Origin: an uncultured PS1 clade bacterium
GTDB lineage: Bacteria > Pseudomonadota > Alphaproteobacteria > MED-G09
Length of the DNA stretch: 64,000 bases
Assembly: GCA_902626605.1 (NCBI GenBank)
Contig: CACOFZ010000003.1
Coordinates: forward strand, 87,201 to 151,200
Direction of reading: 5' to 3'
Below the pieces are notes generated by a model. That model was not told the DNA's origin and searched no databases. It saw only the letters and a list, made by a program, of their open reading frames with translations. Both the position numbers and the translations under genes were made by a program. Positions 54,540 through 62,532 of the stretch are shown here, one piece after another (position 1 is the stretch's first letter; each line of letters starts with the position of its first letter).

Positions 54540-55740
54540 GTTTGAAACATCAAGTTACGAAACCATAAAATCAGCTCTTGTAAATAGAGATTTAAAACAA
54601 GCATTATATGATGAAGGGAAAGTCATTATGGATGGAGTTTTACTTACTTTACATGGGGATGAACACAGAAAAAGAAGAAAATTAGAACATAAGGTTTTTC
54701 AAAGAGATTTTTTTAAATATTACGAACAAGAGCTTTTTCCAAAAACTTTAAATGAGACAATTTTACCATTTCTTAAAAAAGGAAGCATGGATTTAATTGA
54801 TTTTGGATACAGAATTACAATGAATCTTACAGCTGATTTTGCTGGTATCGATCGAGTAAAAAAAACCCCACAAGAAACAGAAAATTTATTAACTTTAGTC
54901 AAAACTTTCAGTCAGGGAGCAACTTTGGTTCATTCAAAAAGATCTCATGATGAAGTTAATAAAGAAGTTTTGAAAGCATTAGATAAATTTGAGAAAGAAT
55001 TTCTCTCACCTTCAAAACAAAGAAGAGAAAAGTTAATAAGAGAATTTAAAAATAATAAATTAAAAAAAGAGGATCTTCCAAGAGATGTATTAACTATCCT
55101 TTTGATGAATGAAGATAATATAAATTTAAATAACGATCTAATTAAGCGAGAAATAGCTTTTTATCTTCAAGCAGGGTCGCATAGTACAGCAAATTCAATG
55201 ACTCACGCCTTACATGAAATTTTCATCTGGTGTCAAAAAGACCCTCAAAATATTACAAAAATAAGCGAAGACTCGATTTTTCTTCAACGATGTGTTCATG
55301 AAAGTATGAGACTTCACCCTGCGAGTCCTGTTGCTTGGAGAAAATCCCAATGCCCGGTAAGTCTTGAAAAGAATATTAATATGAAAAAAAATGATCTTAT
55401 AATCATGGATCTTCATGAGGCAAATCAAGATAAATCAATCTTTGGTAAAGATTCTCATATATTTAATCCAAATAGAAAAGTTTCAAAAAATCAATTTCTT
55501 TGGGGTTTAACGTTTGGAATTGGTCTTCATATGTGTTTTGGTAGAGATTTAGATGGCGGAGTAGTTCCTAATGAAAATACTGATCCCAGTAATCATCAAT
55601 ATGGTATAGTAACTTTATTGGTTAAAAAAATTCTCAATGAAAATGGATACCCTGACCCAAAAAATATGCCTAAAGTTGACGCAAATACGGAGAGATCAAA
55701 TTGGGCCTCTTACCCAATTATTTTTGGAGAGAAGAAATGA
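54532..55740 (+). CDS. Cytochrome P450 (second of tandem pair)
   Basis: Paralogue of the preceding gene, obviously alike from end to end (LKQALYDEGKVIMD, RRKLEHKVF, LTADFAGIDR). Heme loop FGIGLHMCFGR (Cys335), ExxR ESMR (257-260). The I-helix segment is AGSHST: His where the acid would be and Ser-Thr following. The same post-heme insertion (PNENTDPSNHQYGIV) is present. Starts at GTG, 8 nt inside the first P450, with AAGGA upstream. Probably arose by tandem duplication and divergence; the two enzymes could act on successive positions or form a heterodimer. Confidence 0.92.
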   Translation: MTKFETSSYETIKSALVNRDLKQALYDEGKVIMDGVLLTLHGDEHRKRRKLEHKVFQRDFFKYYEQELFPKTLNETILPFLKKGSMDLIDFGYRITMNLTADFAGIDRVKKTPQETENLLTLVKTFSQGATLVHSKRSHDEVNKEVLKALDKFEKEFLSPSKQRREKLIREFKNNKLKKEDLPRDVLTILLMNEDNINLNNDLIKREIAFYLQAGSHSTANSMTHALHEIFIWCQKDPQNITKISEDSIFLQRCVHESMRLHPASPVAWRKSQCPVSLEKNINMKKNDLIIMDLHEANQDKSIFGKDSHIFNPNRKVSKNQFLWGLTFGIGLHMCFGRDLDGGVVPNENTDPSNHQYGIVTLLVKKILNENGYPDPKNMPKVDANTERSNWASYPIIFGEKK

Positions 55741-56477
55741 GAAGTGCAATTGTAACAGGAGCTGGGGCTGGAATAGGTAAAGCAATTTCAGAAAAATTAA
55801 GTGAAAATAATTATCGAGTTGGCATGCTAGATCTTAATGAAAGTAATGTTAACGACGCCTCAAAAGAAATAGAAAATAGCTTACCTCTTCATGGTGACGT
55901 TACTAATGAAGATTCTATCAAGGAAGCATTCGAAAAATTTGGTGAAATACCAGACTTATTGGTAAATAATGTTGGTATTGTTCTGTTTAGTCCTCTCGAA
56001 GATCATTCAATAAGTGATTACAGCAAGAGCCTTAACATTAATCTTTTAGGGTCTTTTATTACCTCAAGAATTTTAATAAATGATATGATTAAAAGAGGTC
56101 ATGGCTCTATCATTAACATGTCCTCAGTAAATGGAATAAATCCTGGAATTGGTATAGGGGCATATCCTGCGTCAAAAGCTGGAATTATTTCAATGACTCA
56201 ACAAATGGCAATTGAATGGGGCAAATTTGGGATTAGAGTAAATTGTATTTCTCCAGGGTTTATAGATGCCGGAATGTCTAAACCAATATACAAAGATAAT
56301 AAAGTAAGAAAGCTTAGAGGAGGTGCAGTTCCTTCAGGTAGACTTGGAGAAGCAGAGGATATAGCAAATGCAGTTTTGTTTTTAGACTCAGAAAATGCAT
56401 CTTATATTAATGGTCATAATTTAGTAGTTGATGGCGGTGTGATAAGTAGTGTAATCGCTCAACTTCCAAGGGAATAA
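55737..56477 (+). CDS. SDR family oxidoreductase
   Basis: Short-chain dehydrogenase of 246 residues. Cofactor motif VTGAGAGIGKAIS, NNVG for NNAG, MSSVNG with catalytic Ser, and Tyr-x3-Lys in AYPASKAGI. LDLNESN at the end of strand two (Asp) favours NAD. The ORF-track start (55701, TTG) is inside the second P450; ATG 55737 in an ATGA overlap with good GGAGAG upstream is the real start. Likely oxidises a hydroxyl introduced by the P450s. Confidence 0.92.
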   Translation: MRSAIVTGAGAGIGKAISEKLSENNYRVGMLDLNESNVNDASKEIENSLPLHGDVTNEDSIKEAFEKFGEIPDLLVNNVGIVLFSPLEDHSISDYSKSLNINLLGSFITSRILINDMIKRGHGSIINMSSVNGINPGIGIGAYPASKAGIISMTQQMAIEWGKFGIRVNCISPGFIDAGMSKPIYKDNKVRKLRGGAVPSGRLGEAEDIANAVLFLDSENASYINGHNLVVDGGVISSVIAQLPRE

Positions 56478-57163
56478 TGAAAAAAAATTTAATTTTTTCT
56501 GGTGGAATATTTCATCCATTTGATGACACATCAAAAACTTTATCAACAATCATTAATAATTTTGGTTACGAATCTGAAATAACGGTAGATATTGAAGAAG
56601 GTATTAGAAATATCGATAAATATGATTTAATTACCTTCAATGCTCTTAGGTGGAGAATGCTAAATCATGAAAAATATATCCCATATTTAGATGAGTGGCA
56701 GTTCAGCTTATCAAATATTTCAAGAAAATTATTAGATGATTACATTAGAAAAGGTGGTAAAATGCTTGCTTTTCATACCTCAGTGATATGTTTTGATGAT
56801 TGGGATGGGTGGTCAAGACTTATAGGTGGAAAATGGAATTGGGATGAGTCTTACCATCCGCCAGCTGAAATAGTTGAAGTGTCACCTTTAAAAAATCATT
56901 CTTTACATAAAAATGTAAAAAATTTTAAACTTAAAGATGAGGTTTATCATAACCTTCAAATAGAAAAAGACTCTCATCCCTTTCTTTCAGCAAAATCTAA
57001 TACAACAAACGAGGATCATATTATTGGCTGGACACATCAATATCAAAAAGGAAGAACTGTTTATAATGCTTTGGGTCATGACTCAGACTCTTTTAAAAAC
57101 CCAGATATGATAAATATTATTGAAAATAGCATATTGTGGTTATCAGGAGATAAAATTTGTTAA
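56477..57163 (+). CDS. ThuA-like domain protein
   Basis: Class-I glutamine-amidotransferase-like fold (ThuA family), 228 residues. Features: LIFSGGIFHPFDD, DLITFNALRW, the AFHTSVICFDDWDGWSRLIGG region (family motif HxG-like region replaced), and GWTHQYQKGRTVYNALGHD. ThuA of Sinorhizobium acts in trehalose/maltitol conversion to 3-keto derivatives; many relatives sit beside dehydrogenases. TAATG overlaps the SDR stop. Here the association with P450s and SDRs suggests a different or broader keto-compound role. Confidence 0.85.
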   Translation: MKKNLIFSGGIFHPFDDTSKTLSTIINNFGYESEITVDIEEGIRNIDKYDLITFNALRWRMLNHEKYIPYLDEWQFSLSNISRKLLDDYIRKGGKMLAFHTSVICFDDWDGWSRLIGGKWNWDESYHPPAEIVEVSPLKNHSLHKNVKNFKLKDEVYHNLQIEKDSHPFLSAKSNTTNEDHIIGWTHQYQKGRTVYNALGHDSDSFKNPDMINIIENSILWLSGDKIC

Positions 57164-57918
57164 AAATCAAAGATATGTCAATTATAGTAACTGGCGGTTG
57201 TTCGGGTTTAGGCCTTGGAATGGCTAAAAAATTTAGTAAAGCTGGAGCAAAAGTTACTATATGTGGCAGAAGAAAAGAAAAAGTCAGAGAAGCACAAGAT
57301 AATCTTGGTCCTAATGTTCTAGCAATCGTTGCAGATGTTACGAAAGAAAATGATAGAAAAAAAATTATCGAAAATGCCCTAGAGCATGGAGGAAAAATTA
57401 GCTCCCTAATAAATAATGCTGGTAATATGTATAGGGGGTCCATTGATGAGTTGGAGCAAGAAAAACTTTTAGATATTTTTAATACAAATGTTATTTCAGG
57501 AATGATGCTTTTAGGAAAAGCAAAAAAATATTTATCCAAAACCGAAGGATCAAATATTTTTATAGGTTCTGTTCATAATAGGAGAGCTTTTCCGGGAGCT
57601 TCACCTTATGCTGCAACAAAAGGTGCATTAGAAACATTAACAAAAGTCCTGGCTGCTGAACTTGGTAAAGAAAAAATAAGAGTAAATTGTGTTGTACCGG
57701 GTGGAGTTTATACTGAAATTAATCAAAGGGCAGGTTTATTTGATGAAAAAACTGCAAAAAAAAGATTAAATAATATGGCATCAATTCATGCTCTTGAAAG
57801 AATTGGAACCCCAGAGGAGATAGCCGAAGCAATTGAATACCTTATTTGTGCAAAGTGGACAACAGGTGCTATTCTTGAGGTTGATGGAGGTTTGGGCTTG
57901 GGATTAACTAATGCTTAA
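57157..57918 (+). CDS. SDR family oxidoreductase
   Basis: Short-chain dehydrogenase of 253 residues. Motif VTGGCSGLGLGMAKKF, NNAGNMYRG, IGSVHNRRAFPG with catalytic Ser, and Tyr-x3-Lys in PYAATKGAL. GRRKEKV after strand two suggests NADP(H). Starts at TTG 57157, which has CAGGAGA 6 nt ahead; the next ATG (57175) has no site. It overlaps the ThuA-like gene by 7 nt and is last in the six-gene operon. Stop shared (TTAA) with the opposing SDR gene. Confidence 0.9.
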   Translation: MLKIKDMSIIVTGGCSGLGLGMAKKFSKAGAKVTICGRRKEKVREAQDNLGPNVLAIVADVTKENDRKKIIENALEHGGKISSLINNAGNMYRGSIDELEQEKLLDIFNTNVISGMMLLGKAKKYLSKTEGSNIFIGSVHNRRAFPGASPYAATKGALETLTKVLAAELGKEKIRVNCVVPGGVYTEINQRAGLFDEKTAKKRLNNMASIHALERIGTPEEIAEAIEYLICAKWTTGAILEVDGGLGLGLTNA

Positions 57919-58706
57919 ATAGGTAAACTTGACACACCGCCATCGACAGCGATTGATTGTCCTGTAATATAGCTTGATTTTTCAGAAGCCAAAAAAGTTA
58001 CTAAATCTGCTAATTCCTCTGGTCTGCCAACCCTTTTAATTGGAATATTGCTTGAAATTGTATCGATAACTTGATCTTCAGAGATATCCAAATCTTTTGC
58101 TTGTAAAGAGACGAGACCTTCGACTCTCTCTGTTTTTGTAAAGCCTGGACAAACATTATTTATTAAAATATTTTCTGATGCGACTTGATTTGATAGAGTT
58201 TTGGCCCAACCGTGAACTGACATTCTTACTCCATTAGATAAAATTAAATTATCAATAGGTTGTTTTGCTGAAACTGAACTAATATTAATAATTCTTCCCC
58301 ATTTATTTCTTTTCATCGAAGGTAAAACAGATCTTGTAAGTCTTACTGCAGATAAAAAGGTTGACTCAAAAGTAGATAGCCAGTCATCATCAGTAATATC
58401 ATCAAAAAATCCTGCTTTTGGTCCACCTGTATTATTAACAAGAATATCTATTCTTCCATATTTTTTAATAATGCTTTCAACCATTTTATTTATTTCCATT
58501 TCTTTGCATAAATCAGTTTGAAAAAAAATAACTTCGGAACCACTTTGTTCTTTAATGTCTTTTGAAGCTTTTGATATTTTTTCTTTATCCCTTGAGCAAA
58601 TAATTACTGTTGCACCCTCATTTGCTATAGAAAGTGCAGAGGCCTTACCAAGGCCTTGGCTAGCTGCTGTTATAAGAGCAATTTTATTATTTAATCCCAA
58701 ATCCAT
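57915..58706 (-). CDS. SDR-like protein lacking the Tyr-x3-Lys motif
   Basis: A 263-residue SDR fold: ITAASQGLGKASAL at the cofactor site, VNNTGGPKAG for NNAG, INISSVSAKQ with the Ser. Where the catalytic Tyr-x3-Lys should follow, the sequence is SNGVRMSVHGWAK, lacking Tyr; this fits a known 3-oxoacyl-reductase-like subfamily without the tetrad Tyr. Its C-terminal SYITGQSIAVDGG is normal. It opposes the six-gene operon and is divergent from the molybdopterin hydroxylase gene. Might be catalytically altered or use another base. Confidence 0.87.
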   Translation of the reverse strand: MDLGLNNKIALITAASQGLGKASALSIANEGATVIICSRDKEKISKASKDIKEQSGSEVIFFQTDLCKEMEINKMVESIIKKYGRIDILVNNTGGPKAGFFDDITDDDWLSTFESTFLSAVRLTRSVLPSMKRNKWGRIINISSVSAKQPIDNLILSNGVRMSVHGWAKTLSNQVASENILINNVCPGFTKTERVEGLVSLQAKDLDISEDQVIDTISSNIPIKRVGRPEELADLVTFLASEKSSYITGQSIAVDGGVSSLPI

Positions 58707-58818
58707 ATTAACCCCACTTTTAATATTTAATTAATTAATAGATATTTAGTATATTAATGAATATAGACTTTAAACCAAAAAAAATTATATATATATTTAA
58801 TTTTTGAAAGGAAAGTAA

Positions 58819-61176
58819 ATGTCCGAAAAAGGTATAGGATCTTCAGTTCTTAGAAAAGAAGATTTTAGGTTCATTACAGGTCGTGGCAAATATACAGATG
58901 ATATAAATCATCCCAATCAGTTATATGCATATTTTTTAAGATCACCTGTAGCACATGCAAATTTAATTTCTATCGATACTGAAGATGCTAAATTATCTCC
59001 AGGGGTCGTTGCGATTTATACAAATAAGGATATTGATGCCTCACTTCCATGTGGTTGGGAAGCACCTACTAAAGCTGGAACACCTCCTATGCATGAACCT
59101 CCATGGCCAGTTTTTGCAAAAGATAAAATAAGATTTGTTGGTGAAATGATTGCTGTTGTCATAGCAGAGACAGTTAATCAAGCAAAAGATGCATGTGACT
59201 TAATTAATATTGAGTATGAAGATCTTCCAGCAGTTGTTTCACCGAAAAAAGCCATAGAGGATGATGCCCCTCAAATATGGAATGATATTCCTAATAACGT
59301 GTGTTTTGAATGGGAGTTGGGTAATAAAGAAGAAACTGAAAAAGCATTTAAGGAAGCAGAGCATCACGTTAAGATTGATTTAACAAATAGTCGATTGGTT
59401 CCAAATGCTATGGAACCAAGATCATATATCGGAAATTATGAATCTGGAAAACAAGAATACACTTTATATACAACAACTCAACTTCCTCATATTATTAGAA
59501 TGCTTGTATGCACAGTTTTAGGTTTAGAAGAGCATAAAGTGAGAGTTATATCTCATGATGTTGGCGGGGGATTTGGCTCAAAAGCTTTTCATTATGCAGA
59601 AGAAGCAATTGTAACATGGGCTGCTGGAAAATTAGCTAGAGCGATTAAATGGACATCTGAGAGAAGTGAAGCATTTATTAGTGATCGTCATGGTAGAGAT
59701 CATATTACAAAAGCTGAAGCCGCTCTTGATAAAGATGGTAATTTCACTGCAATGAGAGTTACAACTTTAGCCTCCTTAGGTGGATATCTCTCAGGGTCCG
59801 GACCAGCTATACCAACATTTTTTTACGGTCCTCTTATACCTGGACCATATAAAACACCAAATCTTTACTGTGATGTTAAAGGAGTATTTACAAATACTGT
59901 TCCAGTTGATGCTTACAGAGGCGCAGGAAGACCTGAAGCTACATATGTTACCGAAAGATTAGTTGAGGCTGCCTCTTGTCAGACAGGAATTGACTCAATT
60001 GAATTAAGAAAGAAAAATTTTATACAACCAAGCCAATTTCCCTACCCATCACCTGGTAATTTAACATATGACTCTGGAGATTATGATGCATGCCTAAATT
60101 CTGCGCTTAAAGCTATAAAATATGATGAGTATAATGATAGAAAAATTGAATCAGAAAAAAATGGTAAATTAAGAGGAATTGGAATTTCTTGTTATATTGA
60201 AGCCTGCGGAGTGGCACCATCAAAAATGACCCTAGAAGCAGGAGGAAGAGGCGGTTATTATGAGTCTTCAACAGTCAGAGTAAATCCAACAGGTTCAATA
60301 ACAGTTTTTACAGGCTCACACTCACATGGACAAGGCCATGAAACAGTTTTTGCTCAGATTGTTCATGAGACACTAGGAATACCCTTTGAATCTATTGATG
60401 TAGTTCATGGAGATACGGGAAGAGTTCCATATGGAGTTGGTACTGTTGGTTCAAGATCTCTAGCTGTAGGTGGTCCAGCATTAATGAAATCCCTAGAAAA
60501 AATTATTGCAAAAGGAAAAAGGATTGCAGCTCATATACTTGAGTCATCCGCTGATCAAATTATTTTCGAAGATGGTGAATTTTCAGTTAAAGATACAAAT
60601 AAGTTTATTTCACTACCTGAAGTAATAGGCGCTGCATATGTCCCGGGAAACTATCCTATTCACGAACTTGAACCTGGCCTTGAAGAAACATCTTTTTATG
60701 ATCCACCTAATCTTACATATCCAGCCGGAACTCATATCTGTGAAATCGAAATAGATCCAGAAACTGGAAAGACTGAAATTATAAATTATGCTGTTGCCGA
60801 TGACTTTGGTATAATTATGAATCCTATGATTGTCGAAGGGCAAGTTCATGGAGGTGTAGCCCAGGGTATTGGTCAAGCCATGCTTGAACATTGTATTTAT
60901 GAGGAAGATACAGCTCAATTAATCAATGGATCCTTTATGGATTATACAATGCCAAGAGCAGACAATATACCTACAATGATTGTTAAAACTGAAGTTACAC
61001 CATCTGTCCATGGACTCGGTGTAAAAGGTTGTGGAGAGGCAGGTGCGATTGCAGCACCTCCAGCAGTAATACATTCAGTTTTAGACGCTTTGAAATCAAA
61101 AGGAGTTAAAGATTTTGATATGCCTGCAACCCCTAATAAAATATGGGAGGCAATTCAAAGGGCTAAGACAGGTTAA
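58819..61176 (+). CDS. Xanthine dehydrogenase-family molybdopterin-binding large subunit (orphan)
   Basis: Molybdenum hydroxylase large subunit, 785 residues, with the N-terminal aldehyde oxidase/XDH hammerhead domain (about 20-130) and molybdopterin-binding domain. Motifs: GGGFGSKAFHY, DAYRGAGRPEATYV (form II type, not the CO dehydrogenase AYxCSFR loop), GQGHETVFAQI, and GVKGCGEAGAI with the catalytic Glu. The FAD (medium) and 2Fe-2S (small) subunits normally encoded alongside are missing from the flanks. Either they are elsewhere or a different electron acceptor is used. GGAAAG precedes the ATG; convergent overlap of 14 nt with hemG. Confidence 0.9.
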   Translation: MSEKGIGSSVLRKEDFRFITGRGKYTDDINHPNQLYAYFLRSPVAHANLISIDTEDAKLSPGVVAIYTNKDIDASLPCGWEAPTKAGTPPMHEPPWPVFAKDKIRFVGEMIAVVIAETVNQAKDACDLINIEYEDLPAVVSPKKAIEDDAPQIWNDIPNNVCFEWELGNKEETEKAFKEAEHHVKIDLTNSRLVPNAMEPRSYIGNYESGKQEYTLYTTTQLPHIIRMLVCTVLGLEEHKVRVISHDVGGGFGSKAFHYAEEAIVTWAAGKLARAIKWTSERSEAFISDRHGRDHITKAEAALDKDGNFTAMRVTTLASLGGYLSGSGPAIPTFFYGPLIPGPYKTPNLYCDVKGVFTNTVPVDAYRGAGRPEATYVTERLVEAASCQTGIDSIELRKKNFIQPSQFPYPSPGNLTYDSGDYDACLNSALKAIKYDEYNDRKIESEKNGKLRGIGISCYIEACGVAPSKMTLEAGGRGGYYESSTVRVNPTGSITVFTGSHSHGQGHETVFAQIVHETLGIPFESIDVVHGDTGRVPYGVGTVGSRSLAVGGPALMKSLEKIIAKGKRIAAHILESSADQIIFEDGEFSVKDTNKFISLPEVIGAAYVPGNYPIHELEPGLEETSFYDPPNLTYPAGTHICEIEIDPETGKTEIINYAVADDFGIIMNPMIVEGQVHGGVAQGIGQAMLEHCIYEEDTAQLINGSFMDYTMPRADNIPTMIVKTEVTPSVHGLGVKGCGEAGAIAAPPAVIHSVLDALKSKGVKDFDMPATPNKIWEAIQRAKTG

Positions 61177-61693
61177 TTTCACAAATCTTTTTAGAAAAAT
61201 TTTTTACATCGTCCCAATCAGTAAACTCATAATTCTTTGAGGTATCAGTTGGTCCATTAGTAATCCACATTATAAATTTAATTATAAATTTGTCTGAAAT
61301 TTTGTATTTTGAATATTCAAGACTTCCAGCAAATACTCCAACTAAATTTGGCTGCCATTTTGTTTTTTTTAAAAACTTAATTATGTATGGGTTGGTTTCG
61401 GGAGTATTTTTTTCTTTTTTTCTTGCAACTAAATTAACGCCAAAAAAACAACTAATTTTTTTATCTAAATGTATTTTATTTTTAGATATAAATTCATATA
61501 GACTTTTTCTAAACTTGCCATAACGAATACTTGCTCCGATAATAATTCGATTATAATCGTTAATATTATATTTATTTATGACTTCTAAATCCACTAAATC
61601 AATATCATCCTTAGAATCTAAAAATCTAGATATATAGTCACTTATTTTCTTTGTATGATTATCAACAGTTGAAAAAATTATAAGTGTTTTCAT
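61163..61693 (-). CDS. hemG: Menaquinone-type protoporphyrinogen IX dehydrogenase
   Basis: Flavodoxin-like enzyme oxidising protoporphyrinogen IX to protoporphyrin IX with a quinone acceptor. MKTLIIFSTVDNHTKKIS, IIGASIRYGKFRKS, FGVNLVARKKEKNTPETNPY, and the late TDTSKNYEFTDWDDV closely follow the E. coli HemG pattern. 176 residues from ATG 61693; the ORF-track start at 61708 lies inside hemF and adds MGLKI. It is the last gene of the hemB-E-F-G run, 5 nt after hemF. HemG is mainly gammaproteobacterial; alphaproteobacteria usually use HemJ. Confidence 0.92.
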   Translation of the reverse strand: MKTLIIFSTVDNHTKKISDYISRFLDSKDDIDLVDLEVINKYNINDYNRIIIGASIRYGKFRKSLYEFISKNKIHLDKKISCFFGVNLVARKKEKNTPETNPYIIKFLKKTKWQPNLVGVFAGSLEYSKYKISDKFIIKFIMWITNGPTDTSKNYEFTDWDDVKNFSKKICEINLS

Positions 61694-61698
61694 GATTT

Positions 61699-62532
61699 TT
61701 AATCCCATTTAGCGGTAGGAGGCATTGACATTAATATCGCGTCAGTAGATCCGCCTGTTTTCAAGCCAAATAGCGTTCCTCTATCCCATAAAAGATTAAA
61801 TTCAACATATCTACCTCTTTTTAAAAGCTGTATATCTTTTTCATCTTGAGACCAAGTCTTATTCTTTCGTTTTTCAACGATAATACAAATAGTTGTTAAA
61901 ATATCCTCACCAAAATCACGGATAAAATTAAAATCCTTATCAAAATTATCATTATTCAAATGATCAAAAAAAATACCACCTTCTCCCCTTGGCTCATCCC
62001 TATGAGGAAGATAAAAATATTCATCGCATTGTTTCTTAAAATCTGGATAATAGTTTTTATCATGCTTGTTACATGCTTTTTCAATTGATTTATGAAAAAA
62101 ATTTACATCATCATCATTAGAAATTGAAGGTGTCATATCAGCACCGCCACCAAACCACTTTTTCCCAGTTTGAATGAATCTAGTATTAAAATGAAAAGCT
62201 GGTACAAAAGGAGATTGCATATGAGCAACAACACTTATACCACTTGCCCAATAATTTGGAGCTTTTTCTGTACCAGATATTTGCTTTCTGAAATCTTCTT
62301 TAAATTCTCCTTTAACAGTCGAAATATTAACGCCAACCTTTTCAAAAACATTCCCTTTTAAAATACTCATTTCTCCACCACCCTCTCCGGAATGTTTCCA
62401 AGTCTTTCTGACAAATTTTTTGCCATCAATTTCTTCAAATTTTTTACAAAATTGATCTCTTAGTTCTCTAAACCATTCTTGAGCAATTTTTTTCTCACCA
62501 TCAATTTCATCTGATCTTAAAGAGTCATTCAT
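61699..62532 (-). CDS. hemF: Oxygen-dependent coproporphyrinogen III oxidase
   Basis: Converts coproporphyrinogen III to protoporphyrinogen IX with O2. Typical motifs: GGGADMTPSISND, YFYLPHRDEPRGEGGIFFDHL, KTWSQDEKDIQLLKRGRYVEFNLLWDRGT and LMSMPPTAKWD at the C-terminus. 277 residues. ATGA overlaps the hemE stop. Presence of the aerobic form fits an oxic surface habitat. Confidence 0.96.
   Translation of the reverse strand: MNDSLRSDEIDGEKKIAQEWFRELRDQFCKKFEEIDGKKFVRKTWKHSGEGGGEMSILKGNVFEKVGVNISTVKGEFKEDFRKQISGTEKAPNYWASGISVVAHMQSPFVPAFHFNTRFIQTGKKWFGGGADMTPSISNDDDVNFFHKSIEKACNKHDKNYYPDFKKQCDEYFYLPHRDEPRGEGGIFFDHLNNDNFDKDFNFIRDFGEDILTTICIIVEKRKNKTWSQDEKDIQLLKRGRYVEFNLLWDRGTLFGLKTGGSTDAILMSMPPTAKWD

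Noticed and set aside
57117-57539. 140-residue minus-strand ORF across ThuA-like and SDR genes
   Set aside because: Lies opposite two well-supported coding regions; low-complexity Phe/Leu/Ser-rich product typical of an antisense frame.
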